A stretch of 64,000 nucleotides of DNA from Pseudomonas svalbardensis (GTDB taxonomy: Bacteria > Pseudomonadota > Gammaproteobacteria > Pseudomonadales > Pseudomonadaceae). Shown here in pieces: positions 10,106 to 19,001 of the stretch. The translations under genes and the position numbers were made by a program. Under the pieces are notes generated by a model, which was not told the origin of the DNA, did not search any database, and saw only the letters and a list, made by a program, of their open reading frames with translations. The number at the start of each line of letters is the position of its first letter. Within the stretch, counting starts at the first letter, position 1. The stretch is from positions 1,675,001 to 1,739,000 of the forward strand of contig NZ_CP125619.1 of the NCBI RefSeq assembly GCF_030053115.1. Reading direction: 5' to 3'.

Positions 10106-10914
10106 GGGTCAGTGATCCTGAGTGAGGTGGTGTCGACTGCGGTGAGAAACTCGAGCAGCGTTTGGTTGAACATTTCGGGTTGATCCAGCGGGGTGGCGTG
10201 GCGCGAATCGGCGATCACCACCAGCCGCGCATCGGGCAGCAGTTTTACATAGGTTTCTTTCAGCGAGACCGGTGTGTAGTCACGGTCGGCGCTGACGATG
10301 AGGGTTGGACAGGAGACCCGCGAAAGTCGTTCCTGAACCCCCCAGCCAACGATCGCATCGAAGCTGGCGAGATAAGCATGTTTGTCGTTTTTTGCCCAGC
10401 GCTCGGCCATTTTTTGTCGCAGGTCAGCCTGTTCGCGTTTGGGAAACAGCTTGCCGCCCAGGGCCGTGCCGATGGCGCCCAGACTGAGGACGCGCATCAG
10501 GCTCCAGCGCTTGAACCACTGCCAGTAATCGTCGCGGCTGCGTAGTTTGACCTCGGGCGCGCTGTTGACGATGCACAGGCTTTTGAGCAATTGCGGCTGG
10601 TCCACGGCCAGTTGAAAACCGATCATGCCGCCCATGGACAGGCCCACGTAATGAGTGGGGCCGAGGTTCAGGTGTTCAATCAGGGCGATCAGGTCGGCGC
10701 TGAACCCGGCGATGCTGTAGCGCTCGCGGGGTTTGTCGGAGCGACCGTGGCCGCGTACATCCGGGACGATCACCCGGTAGCGGGCCGACAGCGCCGGGAT
10801 CTGCTGTTCCCAGTCCAGGGTGCTGGAACCCAGCCCGTGGACCAGCAGCAACGGCGTGCCGTGGCCATATTCCTCATAGTGCAGGTTGCAACCTTCGTGT
10901 TCAAAATAGGCCAT
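10099..10914 (-). CDS. Alpha/beta hydrolase
   Basis: 271 residues, a cytoplasmic alpha/beta hydrolase without a signal peptide. The HG oxyanion motif (LLVHGLGSS, about residue 23), nucleophile elbow GLSMGG (Ser about 93), acid region SADRDYTP and catalytic His (DSRHATP) are all present, so it should be active. The sequence resembles the broad esterase, 3-oxoadipate enol-lactonase and haloperoxidase-like group; no specific substrate can be assigned. It overlaps ppiA at its 3' end and lies 14 bases after the LysR gene, forming a LysR-hydrolase-ppiA run on the minus strand. Confidence 0.85.
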   Translation of the reverse strand: MAYFEHEGCNLHYEEYGHGTPLLLVHGLGSSTLDWEQQIPALSARYRVIVPDVRGHGRSDKPRERYSIAGFSADLIALIEHLNLGPTHYVGLSMGGMIGFQLAVDQPQLLKSLCIVNSAPEVKLRSRDDYWQWFKRWSLMRVLSLGAIGTALGGKLFPKREQADLRQKMAERWAKNDKHAYLASFDAIVGWGVQERLSRVSCPTLIVSADRDYTPVSLKETYVKLLPDARLVVIADSRHATPLDQPEMFNQTLLEFLTAVDTTSLRITDPC

Positions 10915-10928
10915 GCGTACACTCCGTG

Positions 10929-11852
10929 TCAGGCTTGTTCAGGGGCGGCGAAAGGTGCATCCAGCGGCGCAGTGTCGAAAGTGCGCAGCAGTTCGATGAG
11001 AATCTGCGTGGCCGGACCCAAGGGTTTGTCCTTGTTCGAGTACAGGTAGAAGCTCGGGTTGCGGCTGCCACCCTGGTCCAACGGTAGCAGCTTGAGCAGA
11101 CCTTCCTTGAGTTCCCGTTCGATCATGTGCCGAGGCAACCAGGCGAAACCCAGACCGCTGCTGACAAAAGTTGCCGCGGTGGCCAGGCTGCCGACGGTCC
11201 AGCGCTGTTCCGCGCCGAGCCAGCCGACGTCCCGTGGCTGCTGGCGACCGGAGTCGCGGATGACCACTTGCATCTGGGATTCCAGATCCTGGAAGTTCAG
11301 TTCGCGGTTCAGACGATGCAGTGGGTGTTCGGGGTGAGCGACAGCCACAAACTCTACGTCGCTCAATTCCGCACCCAGGTAACCGGGAATGCTCAGGCCG
11401 GTGATGGCCAGGTCGGCCACGCCTTCGAGCAAGACTTCCTCTACGCCGGATAAAACCTCCTCACGCAGACGCACCCGACAGCCACGACTTTGTGGCATGA
11501 ACGCGGTCAAGGCGCGGACGAGGCGGGCGCTCGGGTAGGCGGCGTCGACCACCAGCCGCACTTCTGCTTCCCAGCCTTGTTCCATGTGATGGGCCAGGTC
11601 CTCCAGCTGACTGGCCTGTTTCACCAGTTGCCGCGAACGGCGCAGCAGCACGCCACCGGCTTCGGTCAGCACCGCTTTGCGGCCGTCGATGCGCAACAGT
11701 GGCACGCCGAGCTGGTCCTGCATGCGCGCCACGGTGTAGCTCACCGATGATTGCGAGCGGTGCAGCGCTTCGGCGGCCTGGGCGAAACCGCCGTGGTCGA
11801 CCACGGCCTGTAACGTTCGCCATTGATCAAGGGTCACGCGGGGCGCTTTCAT
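10929..11852 (-). CDS. LysR-family transcriptional regulator
   Basis: 307 residues. The N-terminal winged helix-turn-helix (about residues 5-65: VDHGGFAQAAEALHRSQSSV) is followed by a LysR substrate-binding domain. In many Pseudomonas genomes a LysR gene of this kind lies beside azoR and controls it; here azoR is about 530 bases away on the opposite strand with a small exported-protein gene between. That regulatory link is an inference from neighbourhood only. Confidence 0.92.
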   Translation of the reverse strand: MKAPRVTLDQWRTLQAVVDHGGFAQAAEALHRSQSSVSYTVARMQDQLGVPLLRIDGRKAVLTEAGGVLLRRSRQLVKQASQLEDLAHHMEQGWEAEVRLVVDAAYPSARLVRALTAFMPQSRGCRVRLREEVLSGVEEVLLEGVADLAITGLSIPGYLGAELSDVEFVAVAHPEHPLHRLNRELNFQDLESQMQVVIRDSGRQQPRDVGWLGAEQRWTVGSLATAATFVSSGLGFAWLPRHMIERELKEGLLKLLPLDQGGSRNPSFYLYSNKDKPLGPATQILIELLRTFDTAPLDAPFAAPEQA

Positions 11853-11901
11853 GAATAGCTCCTCTTGTCCTAAGCTGGCAGTCCTTATTGGAGACTGCTG
11901 A

Positions 11902-12231
11902 ATGAAAAAGCTTTGTTGTGTGGTATCGGGTTGTGTGCTGCTGGCGATGCTGCCGCTGACGGCGTTTGCCTATCCGATCGACGTTGAAAAACAGCTGAAC
12001 GGCTTGAGCATCGACTACAACGCGTATGACACGGATAGCGACATCGCCTCCATTCAGGTGAACAACTACGGCACCACCGATGCGGCCTGTAAGGTGGTTT
12101 TCAACAATGGCCCGGAAGCGCCACGCACCCGCAATATCGAAGTGGCCGCTGGTAAACACAAAAATGCCACCGCCAAGTTCAACCGGAGCATCATCAAGAT
12201 GCGTATCAAACTGACCTGCACCCCCAAATGA
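11902..12231 (+). CDS. Small exported protein of unknown function
   Basis: 109 residues. A clear signal peptide (MKKLCCVVSGCVLLAMLPLTAFA) is followed by a mature part of about 86 residues with two cysteines (near residues 78 and 106) that could form one disulfide, and a basic C-terminus. The fold looks like a small beta-rich periplasmic protein. No function is recognised. It is divergent from the LysR gene (49-base gap), so the two may share a promoter region. Confidence 0.75.
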   Translation: MKKLCCVVSGCVLLAMLPLTAFAYPIDVEKQLNGLSIDYNAYDTDSDIASIQVNNYGTTDAACKVVFNNGPEAPRTRNIEVAAGKHKNATAKFNRSIIKMRIKLTCTPK

Positions 12232-12381
12232 CCCCAAACGGAGCACGCCCGCCAGGCATGCTCCGCTTATAAACGAATTTATTGATAGTTTATAGCAGTT
12301 ATTTGCGCTTTTTCATCGATTTAACTCTGTTTAACCTTCACTCCATCGACCTACAGCATTCTCAGATGGAGGCTACATCCC

Positions 12382-12981
12382 ATGTCCCGCGTTCTGATCA
12401 TCGAAAGCAGCGCTCGTCAGCAAGACTCGGTTTCGCGTCAACTGACCCAGACCTTCATCAGCCAGTGGCAAACCGCCCACCCGATCGACCAAATCACCGT
12501 TCGAGACCTGGCCGTCAACCCGGTGCCGCATCTGGACATCAACCTGCTGGGCGGCTGGATGAAACCTGCCGAGCAGCGCAACGACATCGAACAGGTTTCC
12601 CTGGAACGCTCCAACCAGTTGACCGACGAACTACTGGTCGCCGATGTACTGGTCATGGCCGCACCGATGTACAACTTCGCCATCCCGAGCACCCTCAAAG
12701 CCTGGCTCGACCATGTGCTGCGTGCCGGTGTTACCTTCAAGTACACCGACACCGGCCCGCAAGGCTTGCTCAGCGGCAAGCGTGCCTACGTGCTGACTGC
12801 GCGCGGCGGGATCTACGCCGGCAGCACCGCGGATCACCAGGAACCGTACCTGCGTCAGGTCTTGGGCTTCATTGGGATCCACGACGTGACGTTCATCCAC
12901 GCCGAAGGCATGAACCTGGGCGGTGATTTCCAGGAGAAAGGCCTGAGCCAGGCCAACGCCAAGCTTTCCCTCGTCGCCTGA
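12382..12981 (+). CDS. azoR: FMN-dependent NADH-azoreductase
   Basis: 199 residues, full length for the AzoR/AcpD flavodoxin-fold family. The FMN-binding loop near the N-terminus (ESSARQQDSVSRQL), the PMYNFAIPSTLKAWLDHVLRAG block around residue 95 and the TARGGIY block near residue 140 are diagnostic. AzoR reduces azo bonds and quinones with NADH as a cytoplasmic homodimer and protects against thiol and quinone stress. The ATG has GGAGG about 11 bases upstream. Confidence 0.94.
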   Translation: MSRVLIIESSARQQDSVSRQLTQTFISQWQTAHPIDQITVRDLAVNPVPHLDINLLGGWMKPAEQRNDIEQVSLERSNQLTDELLVADVLVMAAPMYNFAIPSTLKAWLDHVLRAGVTFKYTDTGPQGLLSGKRAYVLTARGGIYAGSTADHQEPYLRQVLGFIGIHDVTFIHAEGMNLGGDFQEKGLSQANAKLSLVA

Positions 12982-13089
12982 GGCTTTAATCGCCAGATAA
13001 TCCCTTGATGTTCAAGTGGCCTGGCGCAACCCCTTCATGGCTTTACGCGCATCAAACCTCCCTTTGCACTTGTTGCTCCTGAGTGCTGT

Positions 13090-13128
13090 AGCCCGATTGA
13101 ACGCTTTAGCGAGATCGGGCTTTTTTTT
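13090..13128 (+). terminator. Rho-independent terminator, probably of azoR
   Basis: The stem AGCCCGAT/ATCGGGCT has a 16-base loop and is followed by eight T residues. It lies about 110 bases after azoR, within the 359-base gap that also holds a REPIN. Confidence 0.85.
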
Positions 13129-13156
13129 GCCCGCGATTTGATGGACGGGCATAAAA

Positions 13157-13268
13157 CCTTGTGAGAGCGGGCTTGCTCGCGAATGCGGTGCGTCATTCAA
13201 GATTGATAACGACTGGCATGCCCTCTTCGCGAGCAAGTCGGATCGCCGCACCGCCGCTCCCACAGGGT
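13157..13268. repeat. REPIN: two inverted REP palindromes, one partly diverged
   Basis: AGAGCGGGCTTGCTCGCGAA near 13164 pairs with an inverted arm (TTCGCGAGCAAG) near 13226, and an outer arm (CGCCGCTCCCACAGG) follows. The same REP family occurs at 3285 and 14725. Confidence 0.8.
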
Positions 13269-13340
13269 TTTGTGTTGGCTGCCTGTTCGCGATAACGGGC
13301 AAAAACCGCTATCGTCGCCGCCATTCGAAACGAGGCGAGC

Positions 13341-14219
13341 ATGGGCTATCTACTTTTTGTCACGCTGATTCAGGCGTTTTCCTTCAGCTTGATCGGCGAA
13401 TACCTGGCCGGTCATGTCGACAGTTACTTTGCGGTGCTGGTGCGAGTGGTGCTGGCGGGGCTGGTGTTCATTCCGTTGACCCGCTGGCGTTCGGTTGAAC
13501 CGGCGTTCATGCGTGGCATGCTGCTGATCGGCGCGTTGCAGTTCGGCGTGACCTACGTCTGCCTGTACCTGAGCTTTCGAGTTTTGACGGTGCCAGAGGT
13601 GTTGCTGTTCACCATCCTCACGCCGCTGCACGTGACCTTGATCGAAGACGCGCTGAACCGGCGCTTCAATCCGTGGGCTTTGATCGCGGCACTGGTGGCG
13701 GTGATGGGCGCAGCGGTGATTCGCTACGACCGGATCAACCCCGATTTCTTCATGGGCTTCCTGCTATTGCAACTGGCCAACTTCACCTACGCCGCCGGGC
13801 AAGTGCTCTATAAGCATCTGGTGGCCCGCCATCCGAGTGATTTGCCGCATTACCGGCGCTTCGGTTACTTCTATCTCGGCGCATTGGCGGTGGCGTTGCC
13901 AGCGTTTCTGCTGTTCGGCAAACAGAACTTCCTGCCCCAAGCGCCTCTGCAATGGGGCGTGCTGGTGTTCCTCGGCCTGGTCTCGACTGCGCTCGGGTTG
14001 TACTGGTGGAACAAGGGCGCGTGCCTGGTGAATGGCGGGACGCTCGCGGTGATGAACAACCTGCATGTGCCGGTGGGGTTGTTGATCAATTTGCTGATCT
14101 GGAATCAGCATGAAGAGTTGGGGCGGTTGTTCCTCGGCGGGTCGGTGATTTTGCTGGCGATGTGGATCAGTCGGTTGGGCGTCAGGCGAGAAATGCTGCC
14201 GTTGCGGGAACGGCCATGA
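13341..14219 (+). CDS. EamA-family transporter (drug/metabolite superfamily)
   Basis: 292 residues with ten predicted transmembrane helices in two EamA repeats. The sequence resembles the carboxylate/amino acid/amine transporter branch of the family, which exports small metabolites through the inner membrane; the substrate is not deducible. The stop codon overlaps the ATG of mepB (ATGA), so the two genes are translationally coupled. Confidence 0.88.
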   Translation: MGYLLFVTLIQAFSFSLIGEYLAGHVDSYFAVLVRVVLAGLVFIPLTRWRSVEPAFMRGMLLIGALQFGVTYVCLYLSFRVLTVPEVLLFTILTPLHVTLIEDALNRRFNPWALIAALVAVMGAAVIRYDRINPDFFMGFLLLQLANFTYAAGQVLYKHLVARHPSDLPHYRRFGYFYLGALAVALPAFLLFGKQNFLPQAPLQWGVLVFLGLVSTALGLYWWNKGACLVNGGTLAVMNNLHVPVGLLINLLIWNQHEELGRLFLGGSVILLAMWISRLGVRREMLPLRERP

Positions 14220-14716
14220 CGGACCTGATCGCCGCCATCGAGCAGATCTACAAGCCTGCAGGTATGACGTTAACGGATGAAGCTCGGCGCGAGGAGGAGA
14301 GTGCCGAATACGGCGCCTGCCGCTTCGGCCTCGATGGCCAGGTGATTGTCTTCCGAGTGGCGAAAACCACGCCGACCAAGATTGGCCAATTCGTCACGCT
14401 CTGGAAGCGGCCAACGCCTGCCAGCGAAATTGCACCGCTCGACACCGGCGATGGCGTCGCCTTTGTGGTGGTGAGTGTTGCTGATGAAACCCATCGCGGG
14501 CAGTTTGTGTTTGACCAGAAGATACTGGCCGCCAAGGGTGTCATGTCGATTGATGGCGAAGGTGGCAAGCGGGCGATTCGTGTCTATCCGCCATGGTCCA
14601 GACCCGTCGCCAAACAAGCGATGAAGACGCAGCAATGGCAGCTCAAATACTTCCTTGCGCTTGACCAAAGCGGTCATGCCGATCCCGTTCAGGTGCGCCG
14701 ACTCTTCAAAAAATAG
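14216..14716 (+). CDS. MepB-family protein
   Basis: 166 residues. The protein matches the MepB family (named after the gene in the Staphylococcus aureus mepRAB drug-efflux operon): ESAEYGACRFG near residue 28, KIGQFVTLWKRP near 65 and the C-terminal WQLKYFL block. Its biochemical role is not established. The start at 14216 overlaps the stop of the EamA gene by four bases; an in-frame start 54 bases earlier would lie deep inside that gene. Coupling to a transporter gene mirrors the context of staphylococcal mepB. Confidence 0.82.
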   Translation: MTDLIAAIEQIYKPAGMTLTDEARREEESAEYGACRFGLDGQVIVFRVAKTTPTKIGQFVTLWKRPTPASEIAPLDTGDGVAFVVVSVADETHRGQFVFDQKILAAKGVMSIDGEGGKRAIRVYPPWSRPVAKQAMKTQQWQLKYFLALDQSGHADPVQVRRLFKK

Positions 14717-14724
14717 ACACTAAA

Positions 14725-14757
14725 CCCCTGTGTGCGAGCTTGCTCCCACAGGATACT
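14725..14757. repeat. Short REP-like palindrome
   Basis: CCTGTGTGCGAGCTTGCTCCCACAGG forms a compact palindrome of the same Pseudomonas REP family as the REPINs upstream. It lies between the converging mepB and channel genes and may act as a bidirectional terminator. Confidence 0.7.
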
Positions 14758-14763
14758 GCGGTG

Positions 14764-15369
14764 TTACATGACGTGTTTTTCAGTCTCGGGAATATGGCTT
14801 GCGCCCAACATTGCCGGTAACAACCCCGCCCGCAAATCCCCGCCACTGGGCTGCTGATAAAGGCTCAAGCCAAACTCCGGCAGCACCGCCAGCAGGTAAT
14901 CGAAAATGTCCCCCTGAATCCGCTCGTAATCCGCCCACGCCGTGGTGCCGGTGAAGCAGTAGATTTCCAGCGGAATACCCTGCGCGGTGGTCTGCATCTG
15001 GCGGACCATGCAGGTCATGTTCGGCTGGATTTCCGGGTGACTCTTCAAATACGCCAGTGCATACGCGCGGAAGGTCCCGATATTGGTCATCCGCCGACGG
15101 TTGGCCGACATCGCCGCCACATTACCCTGGGCTTCGTTCCAGGCCTTGAGTTCAGCCTGCTTGCGACTGATGTAGTCGGTCAGCAGATGCACCTGGGACA
15201 GCTTCTGCTCTTCATCATCGCGGATGAACCGCACGCCACTGGCGTCGATGAACAGGCTGCGCTTGATCCGTCGTCCACCGGATTGCTGCATGCCGCGCCA
15301 GTTCTTGAACGACTCGGACATCAGGCGCCAGGTTGGAATCGAAACGATGGTCTTGTCGAAGTTTTGCAT
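14764..15369 (-). pseudogene. Mechanosensitive channel (YbdG-type MscS family), 3' half only
   Basis: The 201 residues match the C-terminal cytoplasmic half of YbdG-like channels (FDKTIVSIPTWRLMSESFKN, GGRRIKRSLFID, then the C-terminal vestibule). Complete proteins are about 420 residues and start with five membrane helices. Here homology stops abruptly at the codons encoding QNFDKT; the sequence beyond 15,370 is unrelated. The ATG at 15,369 is therefore probably not a natural start, and the membrane part is missing. The break coincides with the change from core to accessory gene content, so I read it as an island junction. The other half may lie beyond the window or be lost. Confidence 0.8.
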
Positions 15370-15385
15370 CCGTGAGTTGGAACCA

Positions 15386-15467
15386 AAAAATGGACAATGG
15401 ACTTCAATACATTCAACGACTTACCAGATTTTCCGTCCTGTCCATTTTTCTGCATTTGGATGGACAG
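15386..15467. repeat. Cluster of TGGACA motifs in inverted orientation at the island edge
   Basis: AAAAATGGACA (15,386-15,396) is repeated inverted as TGTCCATTTTT (15,439-15,449), and CTGTCCAT (15,438-15,445) pairs with ATGGACAG (15,460-15,467). The cluster sits within 100 bases of the truncated channel gene. It could be a transposon end or a recombinase site, but no recombinase gene is adjacent. Confidence 0.5.
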
Positions 15468-15580
15468 ATGGCATCGTGGCGAATTCGGTAGTCAGCCGTC
15501 ATCCTCGGATCGCCCCGCTCGATGCGAGAAAAACGCGCTCAACTTCACAGAAATATCCGCAACGATATAAGGGACATATT

Positions 15581-15820
15581 ATGAATAAATATTATTTTCG
15601 TGCCGAATGCATCCATGATGTCTTGGATTTCACCGCTGTCGTGGCAGAAACTGCAAGGGTGGTATCTTTGACTGTAAATCAAGATCCGATGTTTCCGGAT
15701 TGTGATGTTGATATTATTACAGCACTTTCATTGGAAGAGCTTAAGTTGATTGCAAGCAAGATTGATGACGCTCATGTAATTCAGGAATCGATACGGTCTA
15801 GATGCCAGCGCAAAAGCTAA
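15581..15820 (+). CDS. Small hypothetical protein
   Basis: 79 residues with no signal peptide or membrane segment; acidic, beginning MNKYYFRAEC and containing a DCDVDIITALSLEEL stretch. The ATG has an AAGGGA ribosome site eight bases upstream. It is the first gene inside the accessory region, converging on the disrupted NERD-helicase gene. No family is recognised. Confidence 0.6.
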   Translation: MNKYYFRAECIHDVLDFTAVVAETARVVSLTVNQDPMFPDCDVDIITALSLEELKLIASKIDDAHVIQESIRSRCQRKS

Positions 15821-15891
15821 TCATCCAGCGCGCCGATTTTCAACTATTCGGTCCTTGCTCCTGCCATGCTTAGTTTCGTGTCGCGGTGACA

Positions 15892-18173
15892 TCAAAGTGT
15901 CTCTGTATTAGTGAGCAAGATTGAGTCAGATTCTTCGTCGACAACCACTTTGACTCTTTGAGCAAGGTGCCATGGGACGGGTGCGAGGTCGTCTTCCACT
16001 GGGCGATATTGACCTTTCCCCGACTTGCTCAGGTAGCCCTTAGAAAAGAATTGGCCCATCGCATTGGCAAAAATTTTCCGCCATTCGGAAGGATCTATTT
16101 TTTTCAGAAATGCGTACCTTTCATGAATTTCGTCTGCCAACGAATTCACTGACATCACTTCGTTGGATTTATGCGTCGCAATTCTTGATTGCGCGAATGT
16201 AAATGCGGCGAGATATAAACTCCGCCCGTCAGGGAGCGGAACATTGAGGGCGTTCGTTCTCTGTTGGCGTCGTTTTGCATGCAAAAATGCCGCAGCTGCT
16301 GCCAGAGCTATCGGCAGCTTCGGCTGATATTCGAGTATAAAATCTTTGGGTAGTTGTAAAGTTATGACTTTGTCTATTAGATTTATTTCTTCAATAACAC
16401 TGGCGTCAGCTACTCCTGTTTGAATGTGTTTCGTCTCGCACAGACTGCAATGGTATGCCCGGGAGTAGGTGTGCGGCGTAAGACGGTCGCAGTCGTCGCA
16501 GCTTTGAAGAGATACAGGCAGGTGGCTAATGCTTTCTCGCTCGTTTGTTTCAACCAGAGAAGCTCGGTAAAATCTATTTAACGTATCTTTATACCAAAAG
16601 AAAATTGGATGAGATAAATTTTTGCAGAGGTGGTCAATCCATAGCAATATGGGAGTTTCGTCAGTATCGATTTCTATTAACCAGGCGTTCCAATCTACAG
16701 CCCATGAGATATTTAAGCTTTGCAAATTTAACGGAGTGGAGCTTGTGCTGCCATCTACTAGGTTTTTTATGCGCAGCTCTTCCTGTTTTTTTATGAGGGC
16801 CGCATTACTTTCAGGCCTGCTTTGCAGGCGTGCTTTAAATCCATCGTTTTCGATCCAGTAGCGGTTATGCGCATTATAAAAAGCGATACATTTAGACGTT
16901 GCACGGGAGTAAGCGCTAAATAATTCTGCCGTTCCAAGCTGTTCCGCCCCAAGGATTAAAATAATAGGCGCTTCTAATCCGCGAAATTTTGCAATTGTTT
17001 CGCTAGGAATTTTTCCGGTGTGAAGAAAGTTATTATAAAACTTGCTTATGATCGATCCCGTCAGAACGATTATATCTTCGCTGCTCACTCCGTCGTCGAT
17101 CAGATCTTGCTTGATTTTTACCAGATCCTCACAAGGGGTGAGGGTTATCACTTCAAGGGCTGTGTCATGTTCCAAACTTCTGGGAGAATAGTGCTGGATT
17201 TTGGGTGGCACAACCTCAGAGAGAATTTCCGTTACTGCCTTAGGCATTCTTAGAATAATCGTGAGGGGGAAAGGATCTACACCTAATAGCTCGCTAAGAT
17301 CCGTCAGCGATACGGTTTCGCGCTCAAAGGGGAATACTTGCGTTTCATCACAAAAGTATGCTTTTTGTTTTCCCTTGAACCACAATGCTAAGGCCTCACA
17401 CCATGAGGCACTCAGCGCTTGGGATTCATCGACGATGAGAGTATCATATTCGTCTAGTAAGTTCTGGTTAACTGCCTCTCTTAGGTCATTGACACAACTG
17501 ACCTTATACCAGTCTTCCATGTCATGAGGGCGCCCAAGAGCTTTAGCGGCTTGTCTACAGAGCCCATGCCAAGTAGATATTGTACAAGACTTGTATTCTG
17601 AAAGTTGACTGCGAATATATTCAGTGAGCCGGTTATTAAACGAAATGACCAAGACGCGCTTATTGTTAATGGACATTTTCCTAGCTGTCTCAATCACGAT
17701 CAAAGTTTTGCCTGTCCCTGGCCATCCGGTGATCAGCGAATTTTGGCTTCTTAAAACGTTTCGCACAATTTGGCTTTGCTCGTCGGTAAGCTGGAGCCAT
17801 ACTTTGTTGTCGAACAGCACACGACTACCCCATTGAGGCTGTCCATCGATGGTGGGCGTGAGAAAATTGATGAGTTCCGCAACTTTAGCGGCGCCTAAAT
17901 TTGAATTTGAAAGTGCACCTTTCCAGTATTTCATCAGCTGTATAACGTGCTGCGCGACATCGGGCATTCCCAAGTAGTCGATGTACAACGGTTGAGGTGG
18001 ATTAGCTGTCGTGTCGTACATGCCGGGGGAGGTAGGCACTGCTCGAAAGTCAGAATTGGGGAAGATAAATCCGTATCCAATTTTCAGGAAGAGGGAGGGG
18101 GTTCCCCCTAGCCAAGAGGACAAGCCGTGCACATTCTTCCTCGTTTGGCTGACTGGATCGATGGTGAAGTTGT
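15892..18173 (-). pseudogene. NERD-domain SF1 helicase, C-terminal part (gene split by IS66-family transposon)
   Basis: This segment encodes 757 residues from the target duplication onward: the end of the NERD domain (TIDPVSQTRKNVHGLSSWL), Walker A (GWPGTGKTL), Walker B (LIVDESQ), SF1 motifs (FRGLEAPIILIL and the FSAYSRATSKC region) and a Cys-rich stretch (CDDC, CSLC) near the C-terminus. The N-terminal 94 codons are at 23,460-23,741. Joining the two across one copy of GAAGTTGT restores an uninterrupted 851-codon frame reading ...VRNNF-TIDPVSQ..., so disruption is recent and precise. NERD-helicase proteins are frequent in phage-defence loci. The C part could be translated from a TTG at 18,216 inside the transposon end, but it would lack the NERD core. 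Confidence 0.88.
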
Positions 18174-18276
18174 GTATCCGTCCGGCGAAGTCATCTATCC
18201 CGGCCTGCAAAGCCAAGACATGGTGTGCACTTAAATTTAAGTGGACACCAGTTCTAGCCTTTTAAGCGGGTCTTTC

Positions 18277-18609
18277 ATGCAGCCACAACGCCGTTCCTAC
18301 TCCAAATCCTTCAAGGCCCAGGTCATTCAAGAGTGTGCCCAGCCCGGTGCCTCGATTGCCAATGTTGCGCTGACCCACAGCCTCAACGCGAACCTCGTCC
18401 ATAAATGGATTCGAGTGCAAACGCAGAAAACCATGGCGCTGCAACCTGCTTTCATTCCGCTGCCCATGCAGCCTATCGGGGCAAGGTCGGAAGCCGCGTC
18501 ATTGACTATCTGCCTCGAAATCCCACACCCGCGCGGCACGATCAAAGTGAACTGGCCAGCCAACAGCGCAGCCGCTTGCGCGACCTTTCTTCGAGACCTG
18601 TTGCGATGA
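18277..18609 (+). CDS. tnpA: IS66-family accessory protein TnpA
   Basis: 110 residues. The N-terminal helix-turn-helix (RSYSKSFKAQVIQECAQPGA) is the IS66 OrfA/IS3-OrfA-like type. TnpA helps transposition in IS66 elements but is not the catalytic subunit. The ATG at 18,277 was chosen by agreement with the second copy (MRQRSSYPKPFKAQVVQE). The stop overlaps the tnpB start (ATGA), indicating translational coupling. Confidence 0.9.
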   Translation: MQPQRRSYSKSFKAQVIQECAQPGASIANVALTHSLNANLVHKWIRVQTQKTMALQPAFIPLPMQPIGARSEAASLTICLEIPHPRGTIKVNWPANSAAACATFLRDLLR

Positions 18610-18941
18610 TCCGCATCGACTCTATCTGGCTCGCCACCGAGCCCATGGATATGCGCGCTGGCACTGAAACCGCGCTGGCGCGGGTGGTTGCGGTGTTCGG
18701 TGCGGCGAAGCCGCACTGCGCTTATCTGTTTGCCAATCGCCGCGCCAATCGCATAAAAGTGCTGATACACGATGGGATTGGCGTTTGGCTGGCTGCACGC
18801 CGGTTGAACCAGGGCAAGTTTCACTGGCCAGGCATTCGACAAGGTCGCGAAGTGGAGCTGGATGCCGAGCAACTTCAGGCCTTGGTGCTCGGCCTGCCTT
18901 GGCAACGTGTTGGAACTGGCGGGGCAATCACACTGCTTTAA
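18606..18941 (+). CDS. tnpB: IS66-family accessory protein TnpB
   Basis: 111 residues, full length for IS66 OrfB (DUF/Pfam TnpB_IS66). The block IWLATEPMDMRAGTETALARV and the C-terminal LDAEQLQALVLGLPWQR are diagnostic. This TnpB is needed for IS66 transposition and is unrelated to the RNA-guided TnpB nucleases of IS200/IS605. It is translationally coupled to tnpA and followed 60 bases later by tnpC. Confidence 0.92.
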   Translation: MIRIDSIWLATEPMDMRAGTETALARVVAVFGAAKPHCAYLFANRRANRIKVLIHDGIGVWLAARRLNQGKFHWPGIRQGREVELDAEQLQALVLGLPWQRVGTGGAITLL

Positions 18942-19001
18942 AAACTGTAATTTGCTTCTTGGCTGCTGTTGCGAGCGGTCTGCTTTGGTAAAATCCAAGG
19001 C

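Noticed and set aside
18606..18941. IS66 TnpB as an RNA-guided nuclease
   Set aside because: The name is shared by chance; this 111-residue protein is the IS66 accessory factor and has no RuvC or zinc-finger domain.
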